DNA of 40,368 bases, from assembly GCA_013214355.1 (NCBI GenBank), contig JABSSL010000111.1, positions 1 to 40,368 on the forward strand. Direction: 5' to 3'. The position numbers were made by a program, and so were the translations under genes. The first letter of the stretch is position 1. The number at the start of each line of letters is the position of its first letter. Source of the stretch: Saprospiraceae bacterium. Lineage in GTDB: Bacteria > Bacteroidota > Bacteroidia > Chitinophagales > Saprospiraceae. Of the stretch, positions 9,401-17,447 are shown one piece after another. The notes below the pieces were generated by a model. It worked only from the letters and a program-made list of their open reading frames with translations. It was not told the origin of the DNA and made no database searches.

Positions 9401-10669
9401 AATTTGCTCTGGGGCGGCAATTGAGCGTGTATAGACCTCTTCCAACTGATCGATTACAATAAGCCGTCTACCTACTACTCTGGGTTTCTGTAATATAGCA
9501 GAAGAAGACTCACCTGAACCGTCCGACAATTGCATGATCACTCGATCAATATGTTGGCTTTCTGTCTCGCTGAGCTGATCACGCATTCCACGCAAGTAGT
9601 GCAAAATCATCATGAAGTTGGAACTTGGCGTATTATCGACTTTCTGTCCAGCAGGCGTTTCTATCACATTTTTGATGAGCTCCCACAAGTCCAATTGAGG
9701 ATCATATCTCAGGTGCACAATAGTAAAAGCAGTTTCTAAACGAGGAAATAAACCTGCCTCTAAGAGAGAGGACTTACCGACGCCAGACTGTCCAGATAAT
9801 AGTATGATGGGCGCTGCATGTGGACTCTGTAAGCGGTGGTAAAGATCTCGAATATAGGCGCCACGCCCAAAAAAGACCCGTGCTTCTGCTTTAGTGTACC
9901 GACTTAGAAATCGGAACGGTTCATCCGGGAAATCATAATGTGGGGGAATTTCTGGCAGACCAAAATATGGACTTCTAGCAGCATCGGGGAGGTTCCAGTT
10001 TCGGATATTTTCGTAACCCGGACGAAACTGAATTTCCCAGGGAAAGCGAACCCCATGCTTTTTGACACCAATCCCTCTATCATCTCGGTAAAGAAAAGTA
10101 ATTTCGTCGTCACTCTGTTGAGCTTGCACGTGGAAAGTAGCTTCTTTCCAGGCTTGCTCAAGAGTAGCTCCTTCCGCTAGTGCACGATAGAAACTACTCG
10201 AAAGTTCTGTTGCCACGTGATCGCTAACTGCGGCGATAGTTCCGATCACAGCTGGGATACCTGCATCAATCAGAGCCTGAGCCTGTTGGATCGAGAAACA
10301 ACCGTTCAAGAAAACTAACTTCAGGCCTTTTTGTTCGGCTAGGAATGGGATCAATCCCTTTGCCTTAGCACCGCTCAGACCAGATTCGGGAGTAGATAAT
10401 AACAATTCATCCGTATTGGCGTGTCCGCCATAATGAAATATTGCTATCTGGTTACGAAACCGTTTCCGCTGAAAGACATGAATAAGTTGGTCAAGATCGG
10501 CATTCGGTAAAAGCTGTAGCTGACATAGCCCCTCATCCTCAGCGTGGTCCAGGGACTGCTTGATCTCGTTCAACTCTCTAGCAAGGTTTCGGAGATGAGC
10601 TTTGCTATCAATTTGATCATTTGCAAAAGCAAGTAGGATGACTGGGGGATTAACCTTTGGCGTTGTCAA
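6428..10669 (-). CDS. CHAT protease - STAND NTPase - TM - WD40 protein
   Basis: A 1413-residue multidomain protein. Residues of about 10-180 are a CHAT (caspase-like) domain with the expected His83 (HYGGHA) and Cys124 (LNGC). Residues of about 265-690 are a STAND-type P-loop NTPase: Walker A GQSGVGKSS at 293-301 (Lys299), Walker B LIVIDQLEE at 403-411, and an FSYR sensor-like motif near 447-450. A basic stretch then precedes one membrane helix at about 732-753. Residues of about 810-1413 are WD40 repeats, many with clear SFSPDG...LASASADETAILW patterns. There is no signal peptide, so the protease and NTPase should be cytoplasmic and the WD40 propeller periplasmic. STAND proteins typically oligomerise when a sensor binds its trigger; CHAT proteases then cleave targets. 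It is convergent with the caspase pair. The domain calls are strong; the biological trigger is unknown. Confidence 0.92.
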   Translation of the reverse strand: MTTPKVNPPVILLAFANDQIDSKAHLRNLARELNEIKQSLDHAEDEGLCQLQLLPNADLDQLIHVFQRKRFRNQIAIFHYGGHANTDELLLSTPESGLSGAKAKGLIPFLAEQKGLKLVFLNGCFSIQQAQALIDAGIPAVIGTIAAVSDHVATELSSSFYRALAEGATLEQAWKEATFHVQAQQSDDEITFLYRDDRGIGVKKHGVRFPWEIQFRPGYENIRNWNLPDAARSPYFGLPEIPPHYDFPDEPFRFLSRYTKAEARVFFGRGAYIRDLYHRLQSPHAAPIILLSGQSGVGKSSLLEAGLFPRLETAFTIVHLRYDPQLDLWELIKNVIETPAGQKVDNTPSSNFMMILHYLRGMRDQLSETESQHIDRVIMQLSDGSGESSSAILQKPRVVGRRLIVIDQLEEVYTRSIAAPEQILTPFLKKLRDVISRPELASTKFIFSYRKEFDQEIEQALRLNHLVYEKVFLRKLDEEGIEEVVNGLTNSTVLSNRYRLQVEEGLAPLLAKNLLADKNSPISPVLQIILTKMWREQKVNDLRLFQVESYQALRKNGILLEDFFQEQMLKVKAWETQIGLQVESSGLALDILHYHTTEYQTAGARDLHELRTQYGHAKDILDGLISKFEQLYLLSRSDSNRTILAHDTLGPIITTEVYSSGRPGQRAVRILNSKMIDYLQNPQKTIIDEEDLALVEKGAGGMRMWTIKEQELIDKSKRRRAQLQAERKRRKNIGIAGIVIISFLLIIATLLWQASIKEAKVNRLVSLAFQIEDEDATQSLALLEEALSILPNHHIAIQARHDIYLNNEFYFQTISNRNEIPLNWAVLGPGDSILISGQERNIKWWGASGTPIDSLALGVKMNSASFSKEGQFLCIGGEDGQLRLIFSADQELMLRKPHAYPITALAVSPNGQLILSGDLNGSLNLWDRSRDSSMLPKHDHSSEITALSFSSSGEFFVSGDAVGQLMLHDSKGTRLWTRQQRAKITSVHFGPAGKTIFVGLRNGTLVKWSKSGQFMGYFSGHQKRINSLSFSPDGSSFLSASDDRNIILWDTSMTQLRTYRGHHDIVSTVQFSGDGQFFVSAANDGSAKWWKVKSKVARESFTFPGSIRSLDISEDLDQVLIGLDAPAVQDANQLNALDIDFFDQFEENERSAFVLDLDWQQQQELIGHLKPVSTAKVNPVDGGFITGDDDGKIIIWNAAGERSKTLDAHNGSILAISFSPQGHYLASASADETAILWTSDGDSLLTLEHPQAVSDIDFLANEQAILTTSYDGNIRKWSLEGDLLQTWSTGSAGPITVMTLSPDRKRIVTGHGGVSDSLKLWNLNGQLLYATAISIENSTGAKGVRAVAFTPNGEKIIAGGEGGLLKVFTHLGKPIQTNDDCNGSSIHALHAPDNNKVIIATSDGRLRLFPLLR

Positions 10670-11253
10670 TCTATTATTTTATGATGATGATTCAAAAATG
10701 GACAGAATTTAGCTCGACATAGATTATCCGATTGTAATTTAACTCCAGCTCCAAACTATTTCCCGTAAACAAATTGACTAAAATCGTGTAGTTGATCTGA
10801 TATCGAAAGCGTACCGGTTTTCCTTCCATCTACATCTGAGGGAAATCAACCGATCTACAGTTCAAAAGTCCATTGCGTATAAGCCTAAATATAAACTATA
10901 TCTTTCATTACTTGGATTATCTAAAATTCTCTCAATGGAATGGACCTAGATCAACTTTCATAATAGTGAAGCATAAAAGAGAGATGGTCTTTACTTAGAA
11001 AACAAAAACTCCTGGTGATTGGGAGTTTTCGTTGATTGGACGGGATAGAGACACCGTAACTTGTGACGTCAGGCTAAGAAGTAAAAATAGAGATCAAGTT
11101 ACCGATCTGCCTGGTAGGGGCTTAAGACCCTCCTATGACAAACGAAGATTTATTTCTGAAAATTTTCTAAGTTTCTTAAGTGTGGCTTGTAAGTGTTTGA
11201 TAATGAGTTGTATGTGGGTTAAATTATAATCCTGTTGGGATCACTAAAGGCAA
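10670..11253. other. Gene-free structured region, possible ncRNA
   Basis: No convincing protein gene. The region holds a series of inverted repeats: AAAACTCC/GGAGTTTT at 11005-11012 and 11022-11029; GTAACTTG/CAAGTTAC at 11056-11063 and 11095-11102; and a short AGGG...CCCT repeat around 11116-11131. It runs directly into the strong plus-strand terminator at 11254. A 65-codon frame at 11032-11229 has no ribosome site or recognisable product and I do not accept it. A structured non-coding RNA on the plus strand is possible. It does not match the conserved starts of tmRNA or RNase P RNA that I know. Confidence 0.35.
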
Positions 11254-11295
11254 AAGCCGTAAATCACTCAGAGAGAGTGATTTGCGGCTTTTTTT
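11254..11295 (+). terminator. Strong rho-independent terminator
   Basis: Arms at 11254-11269 and 11275-11290 pair over 16 bp with one wobble pair around a 5-nt loop, followed by a run of seven T at 11289-11295. The T run favours plus-strand transcripts, yet there is no accepted plus-strand gene upstream. On the minus strand the same hairpin has only a short T run and could terminate the S9 peptidase gene, which ends 85 bp away. Confidence 0.75.
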
Positions 11296-11374
11296 GTTTA
11301 TAATCAGGGCGTTATGGAGTGTTTATCAAACTTTGATCTCTACAACCAGTTTCTCGGAATCCCCAGGGCATACC

Positions 11375-13885
11375 CTACTTCTTCCGCTGCCGTGCATTAT
11401 TCATTTGCTTAATATCCGCGGTTTGATCCGACTGCCCCAGGAGGTGTTCGCAAAAATAATCTCCCCGTAGCCAGAAAAAATATTCATTCATGTTTCCGTA
11501 GCCGTGCCGCTGTCCTGGGAAAACGAAGTAGTCGAATCGTTTGTTGGCTTTGATCAATGCCTGCGCCATCCGCACCGTGGCCGCCGGATGCACATTATTG
11601 TCAATATCTCCGGTAGTGATGAGGAGTTTCCCTTTCAGATTAGCGGCGATATCCGGATTTTTATCGATGGCGTATTTGAAGACAATCTCTCCTTTATCAT
11701 TTACTTCTTCTTTAACGCCGTGATGTTTTTCACTCCACCATCGGTTGTAGATGTTGTTTTCATGATTACCGGAAGAGGAGACGGCCACTTTGAAGAAATC
11801 CGGATAGACTAACATGGCTGCGGTGGACATGAAGCCTCCCCCAGAGTGGCCGAAGATCCCGACCTTATTCAGATCGATGAAAGAATGCCGGTCGGCGAGT
11901 TGTTCGGCGGCATATTTTTTATCGGCCAGGCCATAATCACGAAGATTGCCGTAGCCGTAGTTGTGGTACCATTTGGAGCGGGCGGGGTGCCCCCCTCGAT
12001 TGCCGATCGTGACGACGATGAAGCCGAACTGTGCTAGCCGGTCGAGGCGGTCCAAGCGGCTAGAAAAAGATTTGTTGACGGCTTCTGTTTGTGGTCCAGG
12101 ATATACGTATTCGATCAGCGGGTATTGCAAGGTAGAATCAAAGTTAAAGGGCTTATACATCACACCGTACAGGTCAGTAATCCCATCGTCGGCTTTGACG
12201 GTGTAGGGCTCGGGGAATCGGTAGCCTGCGGCTAGGAGCAGGGACAGGTCAGCCGTTTCTAGGTCCATGACCTTCTCCCCACGACTGTTGTACAAGACTG
12301 AGGCCGGCACAGTATTGACACGGCTATAGTTATCTACCATAAAAGTCATGGGGTCATTGAGATTCGATTCATGGTTGTAGTCACCTGGATTGAGTAATTG
12401 AAGACCGCTGCCGTCAAAATTGATACGATAGAGGTGGTAATAGTAGGGATCTTCGCTCTCTTCCCGTCCATTGGCCCGAAAATATAGGACCCGATTCTTG
12501 CTGTCGATGCCCTCGATGCTTTCACAATGAAAAGGGCCGGAAGTGATCTGAGTTTTCAGGTTTCCTTCCGCGTCATAGAGGTAGAAATGGGCCCAGCCGT
12601 CCCGTTCTGACCAATGGATGAATTCCTTCCCACCGTTGATCAGTCCAAGGGGGCGAGTCTCGATGTAAGTGTTGAGGCGCTCTTCAATGAGCACATTTAC
12701 TTCACCGGTAGTCGTATTAGCGTAGCAGATGTCGATGCGTTTAAGATCACGACTGGTACGGGTGAAATATAGGCGCGAAGTATCCGGCGCCAGCCAGTAG
12801 CGCCAGTTCATATCATTGTCTCGATCTACCTTTTTTCGAGGCGCCGACAGGATAGATAGGCTTTGGTCTTTGAAGGTGTCGACCTCAATCTTCATCCGAT
12901 TTTTACTGGGGAAATCAAAGATGAACATTTCCTGCCGTGAGGCTTCTTTTTCCCCTGCCATATGGTATTTGTAGGTTTCCAGGCGCGGCCGAGGTTGGGC
13001 AGTATTATCAAGTACCCAAAGGTTTTTGACTTTTCGCAGATCGGATCTTGTCATGGCAAATTTCTGTCCGCCCGGCGCCCAGGTCACTCTTACCTGCTTG
13101 CGTTTATCCTTATTTTCTTCACGTTCTACATTATCCACACCACGATTACTGCCGCCAAAGGCATAGTGCACTTCACCGTCGGTAGTCCACTGGTGTTCCA
13201 CAATGGTGGAGTCTTTTTCATCTTTTTGGGCCTTGAGGTAGTTGTCCCAATCCATCCAGTAGAGGTTGTGTTCACGGGAGAACAGCACGTAGGAAGAATC
13301 GGGGGCGATGGAGGCCCACTTCGGTTCTTCTTTTTTCTTTTTGAAATCTTCGATTAGGGTCAATTCCTGGCTGCGGAGATTATACTCGAAGTGCCAGACC
13401 TTGGGCACCATCTTTTTCTTTTTCTTCTTGTCCTGGCTGTCTTTTTCCTCCTCCATATCATCTTCTTCCTTGTCTTCCTCTTCTACTTCAACCAGTTTAC
13501 TGGTGACCTCCCACTGCAGGGTCGTTTCGTTTTTAATGAATTTTAGTTTTTGAATATTTAGATGCTTAGCATCAAAAGGATCACCGGTAAGACGAGACAT
13601 ATCGGCGGCGATCTTGACCACGTCAAAGAGATCCGTTTTGGTACGGCGTGAGGGATCTACCAGGTACCAGTTCTTACCCTGTGAGGTTTCGTAGGTATAC
13701 CAGAAGCGATCGCTATTTTTTAGCCAATGTGGATTGACTTTGGTAGAGAAGACCATCTTTCTGATATGGTCCGGGGAGAAGCGGGCGGCGAGTTCGTAGT
13801 TCGGTTTCGGTATGTTTTGTGCCGGTAAAATCGTGGTAAAAGCTGCGGACAGCAGCAGGCCAAGCAATAGGAGCTTTCTGTTCAT
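11375..13885 (-). CDS. Secreted S9 family prolyl oligopeptidase / dipeptidyl peptidase
   Basis: An 836-residue peptidase. I set the start at the ATG at 13885, 26 codons inside the longest frame, because it gives a clean signal peptide (MNRKLLLLGLLLSA, then ILPAQ). The N-terminal part is an eight-bladed DPP-IV-like propeller; the C-terminal third is an alpha/beta hydrolase with nucleophile Ser681 in GHSGGG, the acid in TTGDIDNNVHP, and the His in GQRHGYG. Members cleave dipeptides, often after Pro, from peptides in the periplasm. An odd feature is a highly charged low-complexity insert at about residues 131-159, acidic then a run of six Lys, within the propeller. It is the third gene of a minus-strand series, 164 bp after the DUF819 gene. 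DPP-IV versus acylaminoacyl peptidase specificity cannot be fixed. Confidence 0.92.
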   Translation of the reverse strand: MNRKLLLLGLLLSAAFTTILPAQNIPKPNYELAARFSPDHIRKMVFSTKVNPHWLKNSDRFWYTYETSQGKNWYLVDPSRRTKTDLFDVVKIAADMSRLTGDPFDAKHLNIQKLKFIKNETTLQWEVTSKLVEVEEEDKEEDDMEEEKDSQDKKKKKKMVPKVWHFEYNLRSQELTLIEDFKKKKEEPKWASIAPDSSYVLFSREHNLYWMDWDNYLKAQKDEKDSTIVEHQWTTDGEVHYAFGGSNRGVDNVEREENKDKRKQVRVTWAPGGQKFAMTRSDLRKVKNLWVLDNTAQPRPRLETYKYHMAGEKEASRQEMFIFDFPSKNRMKIEVDTFKDQSLSILSAPRKKVDRDNDMNWRYWLAPDTSRLYFTRTSRDLKRIDICYANTTTGEVNVLIEERLNTYIETRPLGLINGGKEFIHWSERDGWAHFYLYDAEGNLKTQITSGPFHCESIEGIDSKNRVLYFRANGREESEDPYYYHLYRINFDGSGLQLLNPGDYNHESNLNDPMTFMVDNYSRVNTVPASVLYNSRGEKVMDLETADLSLLLAAGYRFPEPYTVKADDGITDLYGVMYKPFNFDSTLQYPLIEYVYPGPQTEAVNKSFSSRLDRLDRLAQFGFIVVTIGNRGGHPARSKWYHNYGYGNLRDYGLADKKYAAEQLADRHSFIDLNKVGIFGHSGGGFMSTAAMLVYPDFFKVAVSSSGNHENNIYNRWWSEKHHGVKEEVNDKGEIVFKYAIDKNPDIAANLKGKLLITTGDIDNNVHPAATVRMAQALIKANKRFDYFVFPGQRHGYGNMNEYFFWLRGDYFCEHLLGQSDQTADIKQMNNARQRKK

Positions 13886-13931
13886 CAGTGAGTAGTTTTT
13901 TTCAGTAGCAGTAAGATAAGAGTTTTGTGGA

Positions 13932-13991
13932 AAACGGATGCTTAAGTTAAGCATAAGAGCCACTGGGTTTAGCCCAAGGTTTTATCCGTTT
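13932..13991. repeat. Nested inverted repeats before the S9 peptidase gene
   Basis: AAACGGAT at 13932-13939 pairs with ATCCGTTT at 13984-13991. Inside lies a perfect 17-bp palindrome, ATGCTTAAGTTAAGCAT (13938-13954), and a small TGGG/CCCA hairpin. A third copy of AAACGGAT stands at 14012-14019. The elements fill the 164-bp gap between the DUF819 and S9 genes and could be an operator for the peptidase or a hairpin ending DUF819 transcripts. No long T run follows on the minus strand. Confidence 0.45.
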
Positions 13992-14049
13992 GATTTTTTA
14001 TCCATAATCCTAAACGGATTGAATTTCCTGCTCCAAAGTCCAAAAGCTC

Positions 14050-15258
14050 CTACAACCCCAATATCCACGCCACAAAGATTCCTATGTAATTTCCTAAAGC
14101 CAACCCTAAAATGGATAGGGAAATGGCCACCGGTAATAGTTCTTGGTTCTTGATAGAACTAGCCATTTGCACCACAAAGGGAGGTCCCATCGTGGCTGCG
14201 GTACTGCTCAAGATAAAGCTATCGGAGTCAATTCGGAAAAGTACGGCAAGCAGGTAATGTATTCCCACGATACCAACCAACACTAAGGCATTGAAGGCTA
14301 AATAGCTACTTCCCATTGAAATGAGTTCTGTGAAATCTGCTAGGAAGCCGGCTGCCAATCCAAAAGTTAGTAAGAGATACTGGGCATAATTGAAAACCCC
14401 CTTTAATTGCCTAATGCTGGGGATAAAAGATAAGCCAATACCCAGGGTCGTTAGTGTCAACATCAAAATGGTTTGATTCGGTTCTCCCTTGCTATCCGGA
14501 AAGAGCGAAGCCAATCCAGCAGCTATAATAACTGCCCCTAAGCCTAGCAAGGTGGCGAAGAGCAAAGGTCGGATCCTAGTCCATTGCCATTGCTTAGGAG
14601 GAAATGGTAAATAGGCTAATTGACTGCTTCCCTCACTGAGTTGTTTGGTAGTTTGTTTAGCTTGAAAATTGGGTAATAGTCGACCTAAAATCGGTTTGCC
14701 CAGGGAGAGCAAAAACAAAAAATATAGCCCACTGCAAAGGGCATCCGTTGCATTGAGTAAAAGAAAAAGCTGGTCATCGGCCGCCAATGCTTTGCTGATC
14801 GCGACCATGTTTGGCGTTCCGCCAACATATACCCCCGCCATCATACCCGCCGTCGTTTCTACTTGTTCTAAGCTACCTTGGTATATGTAACCCATTGTAA
14901 TCGTCACCCCTACAACAGCCAAAACGCCCAGCAGGAAGGCTTTCGTAATCTTACCCGTATATTGCAACCATTCCGTCACATCGCATAACATTAGCAGTAA
15001 GGGAATAGCCAGCAATACGGATGCGAATGCCGTTATTTGCGAGGTAGTGGCTATAGTACCCGCTAGGGCTTCCGCTGATTCGCCCGGTAACCAAGACCAA
15101 AGCCAAAGTGATTTGGTGTTTCCCAATAACATACCGATACCATAGCAAAGAACAATATCACTCAAAAACCGATTTATTTTCAGCTGCCGACTCAACTTCA
15201 TTAACCATATGGGCAGCAAAAGAAAAAGCAGCATTTGAATGACAATCGTAACACCCAT
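14050..15258 (-). CDS. DUF819 family integral membrane protein
   Basis: A 402-residue polytopic inner-membrane protein with about ten to eleven hydrophobic helices. The motif GGTPNMVAISKAL near residues 146-158 and a late small-residue motif SSTAATMGPPFV near 351-362 are typical of the DUF819 (YjcL-like) family. The fold resembles transporters of the bile-acid/anion symporter type, with two related halves, so a transport role is plausible, but no substrate is established for the family. Start ATG at 15258. It lies 168 bp downstream of the PLP decarboxylase on the same strand, so the enzyme and the membrane protein may share a transcript; a link such as uptake of its amino substrate is inference. 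Confidence 0.85.
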   Translation of the reverse strand: MGVTIVIQMLLFLLLPIWLMKLSRQLKINRFLSDIVLCYGIGMLLGNTKSLWLWSWLPGESAEALAGTIATTSQITAFASVLLAIPLLLMLCDVTEWLQYTGKITKAFLLGVLAVVGVTITMGYIYQGSLEQVETTAGMMAGVYVGGTPNMVAISKALAADDQLFLLLNATDALCSGLYFLFLLSLGKPILGRLLPNFQAKQTTKQLSEGSSQLAYLPFPPKQWQWTRIRPLLFATLLGLGAVIIAAGLASLFPDSKGEPNQTILMLTLTTLGIGLSFIPSIRQLKGVFNYAQYLLLTFGLAAGFLADFTELISMGSSYLAFNALVLVGIVGIHYLLAVLFRIDSDSFILSSTAATMGPPFVVQMASSIKNQELLPVAISLSILGLALGNYIGIFVAWILGL

Positions 15259-15426
15259 AAGTTTAACCTACTTGCGAGACCTATCGACCTTTAGTACCTC
15301 AAGGCCTCCAACTAATGATTCATATCTATCCTAATTCCTTCTCAAGAACATTTGGAAGGCATCATTGGGCATAGCCCCCCTTTGTTCACACGGTCTAGCA
15401 CCGAAAAAAATGCCAGATTTGAACGC

Positions 15427-16887
15427 TTATGCACCGGAAAACATCTTGTTCACAAAGGCCACTAGTAGTTTGTCTCTTTGCGCAGGTTCTAGTGTATTCA
15501 GGATATTATTGATAACTAGAAAATTATCAGGTATACCTTTATCATCCGTGCCCAATAGTTGTTCCAAGCTATCCAGCGTGTCTGGTGTGAAATTGGCAAG
15601 CAATCCTTGAAGCATCTCTGGGGTTAGCATAGCCAGCATGGGATGAGGTGCTTTTGTTTCCTGCTTTAATGCTGTTACCGATGCTTTCAAGTCTTCCATC
15701 ATCGGTCCCATGTGCGGTACATTGAAATGCGTAATGGAAAGATGAATACTCGCTTCAGATACGGCCGATTTTAACTGCGCTTGAATGAACCATCCCTTTT
15801 CTTTCATCCGTTCTACCAGCTCAAAGACGTTGATCGCCTCTGAATTAGAGGCAAAACACAACAGGCTGATGTCAGGACTTCCTAATAAGTACAACTCAGG
15901 AATGTCCTTTAAGGCTTCGATTACTACATCGCGACCATCCATACAAGCCTTTACGGCCTCTTTATAGCCTTCCACACCCAAAAACTTGAAGAGACTCCAA
16001 GCGGCTGCCATCGGTCCCCCCGTTTTACTGGACAATACAGTGGGGTTAATAATGGAATAGCCTGGCCAATCGGACCAACTGAAAAGCTGATACTGCCTGA
16101 GCTCTTTGTTTCTGTACATAACAGAAGAGCACCCTTTGGGGACATAACCAAACTTATGTAAGTCACAGGAGATAGAAGTGACCCCAGGCACACTAAAATC
16201 AAAGGCAGGTATTGGGTAATCCAGCATTTTTGCAAAAGGCAGGAACATCCCACCTACACAAGCATCTACATGACAGAGTAAGTTGTTGGCTGCTGCCAAA
16301 GCTGCAATGGCTTCAATATCATCCATGACACCATGTGCATAAGAAGGGGCAGAACCCGCTAGCAAAATGGTTTCATCGGTAATAGCTGCTTCCATCGCCT
16401 CCACATCGGCCTTGAAGGTGGTCTTATCCACTGGCGTCATCTTCACCTTCACATTTAAATAATGACCCGCTTTTTGAAAGCAAGGATGAGCCGTTTCTGG
16501 AATTATGATTTCAGGTTGAGTAATATGTGGAAACAGATGACGAGCTCGATCTCGGGCCGTTTTTACGATCAACATAACACTTTCCGTACCTCCGCTGGTG
16601 CAATTGCCAACCGTTTCTGCATCTCCATTCAACAAATCAGCAACCATCCCAATGACTTCCTTTTCCAATTGTAATAGACTTTGAAATTGAGTGGGGTCTA
16701 AACCATTTTCCGTAAAATAGAGCTTATAAGCTTCTTCCGCCAGCTCATGAGCTTCAGGTATGGTATGATAGACATAAGCCATCACCTTCCCCGATTGCCA
16801 GGGTAAGTCATCTTTTTTCAATTCTTGTAATGCCTCGTATACGGTCTCTTTACTTTCCGATTTAGTAGGGAATTTCAAACTGCTCAT
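15427..16887 (-). CDS. PLP-dependent decarboxylase/lyase, sphingosine-phosphate-lyase-like
   Basis: A 486-residue fold-type I PLP enzyme. Residues SGGTES (98-103) bind the PLP phosphate, HVDACVGG (206-213) holds the Asp208 that contacts the pyridine ring, and Lys245 in SCDLHKFGY should form the internal aldimine. The sequence around DLHKFGYVPKG, the WPGYSIINPT motif and STGGP-like SSKTGGPMAAAW are closer to sphingosine-1-phosphate lyase than to classic glutamate decarboxylase. S1P lyase splits phosphorylated long-chain amino alcohols to an aldehyde and phosphoethanolamine. Many Bacteroidota make sphingoid lipids, so that is a reasonable substrate class, but an amino-acid decarboxylase is possible. 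There is an extra C-terminal tail of about 90 residues after position 395. It is the first gene of the minus-strand series with DUF819. Confidence 0.85.
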   Translation of the reverse strand: MSSLKFPTKSESKETVYEALQELKKDDLPWQSGKVMAYVYHTIPEAHELAEEAYKLYFTENGLDPTQFQSLLQLEKEVIGMVADLLNGDAETVGNCTSGGTESVMLIVKTARDRARHLFPHITQPEIIIPETAHPCFQKAGHYLNVKVKMTPVDKTTFKADVEAMEAAITDETILLAGSAPSYAHGVMDDIEAIAALAAANNLLCHVDACVGGMFLPFAKMLDYPIPAFDFSVPGVTSISCDLHKFGYVPKGCSSVMYRNKELRQYQLFSWSDWPGYSIINPTVLSSKTGGPMAAAWSLFKFLGVEGYKEAVKACMDGRDVVIEALKDIPELYLLGSPDISLLCFASNSEAINVFELVERMKEKGWFIQAQLKSAVSEASIHLSITHFNVPHMGPMMEDLKASVTALKQETKAPHPMLAMLTPEMLQGLLANFTPDTLDSLEQLLGTDDKGIPDNFLVINNILNTLEPAQRDKLLVAFVNKMFSGA

Positions 16888-17447
16888 TGTTGTATTTTAT
16901 TTTGTGATGGCCTCCAAACACAGGATTTGTCTGAGAACCCCAAAGATGCCGAGTAATAACAAAGAAAACGGGTTCTCTTCATGACACTAGAAAAAATGAT
17001 ACCAACTACTTAACTGATTCATTACGGAGCTAACAAGTGTCCTTCAGCTGCCAGTGTGGTTCACAATATCTTAATAATTGATGATGAATTATATGGGTAG
17101 GATATGATTGGAGAGATTCTGGTGGGGGATAAGGAGGAATTCCTTGATTGTGTGGTTCACTATGGACAGATAACTACGAGATGAAAATCAAATATATCCA
17201 GCCTGGCAAGCACGGGTATTCTCATCCTCCCAATTAAAACAGCCTCCCGTTTCCCACCCGCTTGCCATCCTCCCCATTTCTCCCTACCTTTAAGCACCTC
17301 TCGTTCTAACCTAACCGTTTCCCTGGTCCAGTTTTCATAACGGAAGGCATGGGAAAAACTGCCAAGACAACCTCCTAAAACTAAAATGCGGACGGAAAAG
17401 AACTGACCGAGAATCGGTCGATTGACCAATGTTTAAACAACAACAAA
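16888..17447. other. Divergent intergenic region with two palindromes
   Basis: No gene is seen between the divergent PLP-enzyme and ThuA genes. GAGAACCC (16933-16940) and GGGTTCTC (16970-16977) form an 8-bp inverted repeat just upstream of the PLP-enzyme start. GACCGA-GAA-TCGGTC (17405-17419) is a perfect 15-bp palindrome 28 bp before the ThuA start. Both are possible operators. An 11-bp direct repeat GTGTGGTTCAC stands at 17054 and 17150. A 89-codon minus frame at 17160-17429 is not accepted. Confidence 0.4.

Noticed and set aside
11101-11140. Inverted-repeat region examined for tRNA or tmRNA
   Set aside because: No T-loop GTTCnA motif, acceptor stem with CCA-type spacing, or tmRNA start sequence was found.
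11032-11229. 65-codon plus-strand frame before the orphan terminator
   Set aside because: No ribosome-binding context or protein-like composition; a non-coding transcript explains the terminator as well.
13962-13980. TGGG...CCCA hairpin considered as a terminator
   Set aside because: Only 4 bp of stem and no T run; listed only as part of the nested repeats.
17054-17160. 11-bp direct repeat GTGTGGTTCAC considered as target duplication of an inserted element
   Set aside because: The 96 bp between copies have no terminal inverted repeats or gene; could easily be chance.
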